From NCBI GenBank assembly GCA_030611945.1, contig JAUWOV010000077.1:1-8273 (forward strand): DNA of 8,273 nucleotides, read 5' to 3'. Both the position numbers and the translations under genes were made by a program. This document shows positions 6,410-8,273 of this stretch, piece by piece. The notes under the pieces were generated by a model. That model saw nothing but the letters and a program-made list of their open reading frames with translations, had not been told where the DNA came from and made no database searches. Origin of the DNA: a bacterium. Lineage in GTDB: Bacteria > JAHJDO01. The stretch's first letter is position 1, and each line of letters opens with the position of its first letter.

Positions 6410-6862
6410 ATGGTAAAAGCAATTCTTATTTATGGCAGCACGATAGGAAACACAGAAACTTTATCCAAATCTGTAGAAGAAGGGTTAAAAATCTCTGATG
6501 TAGAAGTGGCAGTTAAAAATGTTGAGACTGCGAGCGTAGACGAATTAAAGGATTATGATGTGATTATATTAGGATGTTCAACCTGGGGAGAAGGTGAGTT
6601 ACAGGATGATTTCGTTTCTTTTGAGGAAGAGATGGAAAAGATAAGTCTGAACGGCAAAAAGGCTGCTGTTTTTGGTCCCGGAGACAGCGAAACATATCCT
6701 GATACATTCTGCGATGCAGTAGATATTTTAGAAAAGAGATTAAGAAATTGCGGAGCGGAAATTATTGTTGATTCTTTAAAAGTTGATGGAGATGTTGATC
6801 CCAAATGCGAGGAAGCAAAAAACTGGGGGAAGAAAATAGGTGAGATACTTAAAAATGGATAA
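6410..6862 (+). CDS. fld: Flavodoxin (short-chain, Desulfovibrio/Clostridium type)
   Basis: A 150-residue FMN-binding electron carrier in the cytoplasm that can replace ferredoxin when iron is limiting. The FMN phosphate loop is GSTIGNTET (residues 9-17). The first isoalloxazine loop is GCSTWGEGELQDDF (55-68), with W59 where the Desulfovibrio protein has its stacking Trp. The second is FGPGDSETYPDTFCDA (88-103), with Y96 a likely stacking aromatic. It lacks the roughly 20-residue insertion of long-chain flavodoxins. AGGAGG at 6397-6402, 7 nt before ATG, predicts strong translation. It lies after the DUF3793 gene, and its end overlaps the next small gene by 8 nt if that gene starts at 6855. 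Nearness to feo and a metal-sensing regulator suggests iron-responsive use. Confidence 0.96.
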   Translation: MVKAILIYGSTIGNTETLSKSVEEGLKISDVEVAVKNVETASVDELKDYDVIILGCSTWGEGELQDDFVSFEEEMEKISLNGKKAAVFGPGDSETYPDTFCDAVDILEKRLRNCGAEIIVDSLKVDGDVDPKCEEAKNWGKKIGEILKNG

Positions 6863-7091
6863 AGAGAAAAAAGTTTCTACAAATAAGGATGTTAAGGCAG
6901 AGATTTCAAAACTTTATGATGAAATATTTGCGCATAATGGCTATGGCGAAATTAAGATAGATATGCGAATTCTGAAGCGCGGGCAGAAAGAAATAATAAT
7001 TCACTGCGGTAAACAGTATAGGTTTGTAGTGGATTGGGAAAATAAAATAAAGAAGAAACCAAAAATAACAAAGAGCACGATAGAAAAATAG
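6855..7091 (+). CDS. Small conserved-looking protein of unknown function
   Basis: A 78-residue protein that I cannot assign to a named family. Its centre (about residues 20-60) looks like a compact folded unit: LYDEIFAHNGYGEIKIDMRI, then KRGQKEIIIHCGKQYRFVVD, with alternating beta-type stretches and one His-Cys pair (H50-C51). Both ends are Lys/Glu-rich (a charged N-terminus and a KIKKKPKITK tail) and probably flexible, which could suit nucleic-acid or acidic-protein binding. There is no signal peptide or membrane helix. ATG 6855 overlaps the flavodoxin stop by 8 nt and has AGGTGA about 11 nt upstream; GTG 6840 is in frame and would add five residues. The ZIP gene begins 5 nt after its stop, so it is part of the flavodoxin-ZIP operon. 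The tight packing argues that it is a real gene. Confidence 0.75.
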   Translation: MDKEKKVSTNKDVKAEISKLYDEIFAHNGYGEIKIDMRILKRGQKEIIIHCGKQYRFVVDWENKIKKKPKITKSTIEK

Positions 7092-7096
7092 AAATA

Positions 7097-7819
7097 ATGG
7101 AAAACTTGTTATTGATAGTATCGCTTATTTTTGTCGGGCAGACATTGGGCTCTCTGATTGGGCTCGCAAGAAAACCTAAAAAGGCCTTTTTATATGCTTC
7201 TTTAGCGTTCTCTGCTTCAATGATGCTCGGCATTTCATTCCTTCAGTTAATACCGGAAGGGCTAAGGATTGCGCCTTTGTATTTGGTAATAGTCTCTTTT
7301 TTAGCAGGCATAGTTTTGATGAAGCTGATAGATAAGGTCTTACCGCATATACATCCCGGACTATTCAGAGGCGAAAAATTCTCTCTTAAAAAAACAGTCA
7401 GCATGCTTGTTATTGGTATAGGATTACATAATCTGCCTGAAGGATTGGCTATTGGAGTGGGCTTTGCTCTTCGTCCTGAACTGGGGATTATGATTGCCAT
7501 TGGAATCGCTGCTCAGGATGTGCCTGAGAACATTGCCACTATTGTTCCTTTATACGGTTTGACAGGGAAGAGGTTAAAATCTTTTATTATAGTTGTAGGC
7601 ACAATACTGTCCGAGGTAATCGGATTTATTATTGGTTATTACTTTCTGAAGGGGAGCTCATTGATCCTTTTAGGAGCTTCTTTAGCAATGGCAGCCGGAT
7701 TTATGACTTATATTTCCATAGAGGAATTAATACCTGCTGCCAGAATAAAGGAAAATCTGAAAGTAGGCGCTTCCAGTCTTGCCCTGGGAGCAGCATGCGC
7801 TTTAGCAATTAGTTTTTAA
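7097..7819 (+). CDS. ZIP family divalent metal transporter
   Basis: An inner-membrane metal (Zn/Fe/Mn) importer of 240 residues with about eight hydrophobic segments and a very short tail, as in bacterial ZIP proteins. The membrane metal-site signature in TM4 is intact: GIGLHNLPEGLAIGVG (H111, N112, E115). The TM5 counterpart reads GIAAQDVPENIA (Q140, D141, E144) where many ZIPs have HNIPEG. Q in the first position occurs in GufA-like members, but Asp and the final Asn are less usual. A short His-bearing loop, LPHIHPG (82-88), lies between TM3 and TM4, and GFMTYISIEELIPAA (201-215) matches the conserved end of the family. The start has no clear ribosome binding site and lies 5 nt after the small gene, suggesting translational coupling. 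Placement behind feo and flavodoxin makes iron a reasonable substrate guess, but zinc or manganese are equally allowed. Confidence 0.92.
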   Translation: MENLLLIVSLIFVGQTLGSLIGLARKPKKAFLYASLAFSASMMLGISFLQLIPEGLRIAPLYLVIVSFLAGIVLMKLIDKVLPHIHPGLFRGEKFSLKKTVSMLVIGIGLHNLPEGLAIGVGFALRPELGIMIAIGIAAQDVPENIATIVPLYGLTGKRLKSFIIVVGTILSEVIGFIIGYYFLKGSSLILLGASLAMAAGFMTYISIEELIPAARIKENLKVGASSLALGAACALAISF

Positions 7820-7850
7820 ATTAACAAAAAAGAGTTAGTAATTGAAAAAT

Positions 7851-8102
7851 CTATCTATAAACTTCTTTGCGATGTTTTATGCGATAAACTTTTATAGTTT
7901 TTTCGCTATCATCAATCTGATAAAGAATACGATATGTGCCAACTCGCAATCGCCAGCCTTCAATAGAGGCAAGCTTTTCTACGCCTCTAACTCGAGGGTT
8001 AGTTCTGAGCGCTTCAATCTTTTTGAAAATAAGTTTCAGAATATTGGCAGGAATAGTTCTTATATCTTTTTCAATTCGGGAGTCATAAATTATTTGATAC
8101 AT
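7851..8102 (-). CDS. RelE/ParE-family toxin of a type II toxin-antitoxin pair
   Basis: An 83-residue basic protein with the RelE/ParE fold pattern. It begins MYQIIYDSRIEKDIRTIP, continues with a helix containing LIFKKIEALRTNP, and has the beta core GWRLRVGTYRILYQIDD (49-65) and the ending KVYRIKHRKEVYR (71-83). Members cleave mRNA on the ribosome (RelE branch) or inhibit gyrase (ParE branch). The basic residues R53, R58, K76, R78 and the C-terminal Tyr favour the RelE branch, but this is not certain. ATG 8102 overlaps the antitoxin stop by one base (TGATG), the typical coupling for these pairs; an in-frame TTG lies one codon upstream. The gene is complete and convergent to the ZIP gene, with a 31-nt gap that holds no clear terminator. 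Confidence 0.92.
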   Translation of the reverse strand: MYQIIYDSRIEKDIRTIPANILKLIFKKIEALRTNPRVRGVEKLASIEGWRLRVGTYRILYQIDDSEKTIKVYRIKHRKEVYR

Positions 8103-8272
8103 CAAAGCAGATTCTGTTTTCTGAGATGGCTGAGAAGTTCATTATGCGAAGTAAAACCTGTGTTTGTTTCAACGGCATGTTTCAAATCCAGGCTATCCTC
8201 TAAATCTTCAATAAACTTAAGAAGTTTATTATATTCAACCAGATCTAATATTACAGATTTAGGTTGTCCGCT
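8102..8272 (-). CDS. Phd/YefM-like antitoxin, C-terminal fragment (5' end outside window)
   Basis: The frame enters from the right edge and runs 56 residues to TGA at 8104-8102, one base into the toxin start. It opens with SGQPKSVILDLVEYNKLLKFIEDLED, matching the second half of Phd/YefM-type antitoxins, where the pattern 'G.P.aVl.l.eYe.L.e.lEdLeD' ends the DNA-binding domain. The rest (about 30 residues, ending ELLSHLRKQNLL) would be the flexible segment that wraps and neutralises the toxin. The start codon, N-terminus and autoregulated promoter lie beyond the window. The gene order antitoxin then toxin is standard. Confidence 0.85.
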   Translation of the reverse strand, partial: SGQPKSVILDLVEYNKLLKFIEDLEDSLDLKHAVETNTGFTSHNELLSHLRKQNLL

Positions 8273-8273
8273 T

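Noticed and set aside
7806-7844. CAATTA/TAATTG inverted repeat between the converging ZIP and toxin genes as a bidirectional terminator
   Set aside because: The arms are AT-only apart from one base pair, the inner stem is imperfect, and no proper T-tract follows in either direction.
1-8273. tRNA, rRNA, CRISPR array or insertion sequence
   Set aside because: No cloverleaf with a TTC-type arm, no regularly spaced repeats, no transposase motifs or terminal inverted repeats were found by eye.

Overview
This AT-rich window comes from an anaerobic bacterium. It carries a rubrerythrin, a superoxide reductase (desulfoferrodoxin), a flavodoxin, a DUF3793 protein and a Feo ferrous-iron system. DUF3793 genes are best known from Clostridia, and the strong AGGAGG-type ribosome binding sites before dfx and fld fit a Bacillota-like genome. 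The evidence does not fix the phylum, and an uncultured anaerobic lineage is equally possible.

Layout. (1) Positions 2-2361, + strand: the tail of a flavin reductase-like protein, an OFA-type major facilitator transporter, rubrerythrin and desulfoferrodoxin. The first three genes overlap or nearly overlap. This looks like an oxygen/peroxide/superoxide defence operon with an organic-anion carrier inside it. (2) Positions 2362-2552: a non-coding region with a 6-bp palindrome, a hairpin that contains a perfect Shine-Dalgarno sequence followed by a 7-codon ORF, a good sigma-A-type promoter, and a DtxR/IdeR-type inverted repeat over its -10. (3) Positions 2553-5683: dtxR-family regulator, feoA, feoA, feoB, with ATGA overlaps between the last three. 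This is a probably self-repressed ferrous iron uptake operon. (4) Positions 5684-5764: a second likely promoter. (5) Positions 5765-7819: DUF3793 protein, flavodoxin, an unrecognised 78-aa protein and a ZIP-family metal transporter. (6) Positions 7851-8272, - strand: a RelE/ParE-type toxin and the C-terminal part of its Phd/YefM-like antitoxin, convergent to the rest and cut by the window edge.

How it fits together (inference). The DtxR-family protein senses intracellular divalent metal and controls Fe(II) import through FeoAAB. The flavodoxin can replace ferredoxin when iron is scarce, and the ZIP carrier adds a second metal-uptake route. Rubrerythrin and superoxide reductase remove peroxide and superoxide, which would otherwise react with the iron pool. 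The window reads as an iron and oxygen homeostasis island. The least explained parts are the 78-aa protein, the DUF3793 protein, the hairpin/leader ORF before the regulator, and the transporter inside the oxidative-stress operon.
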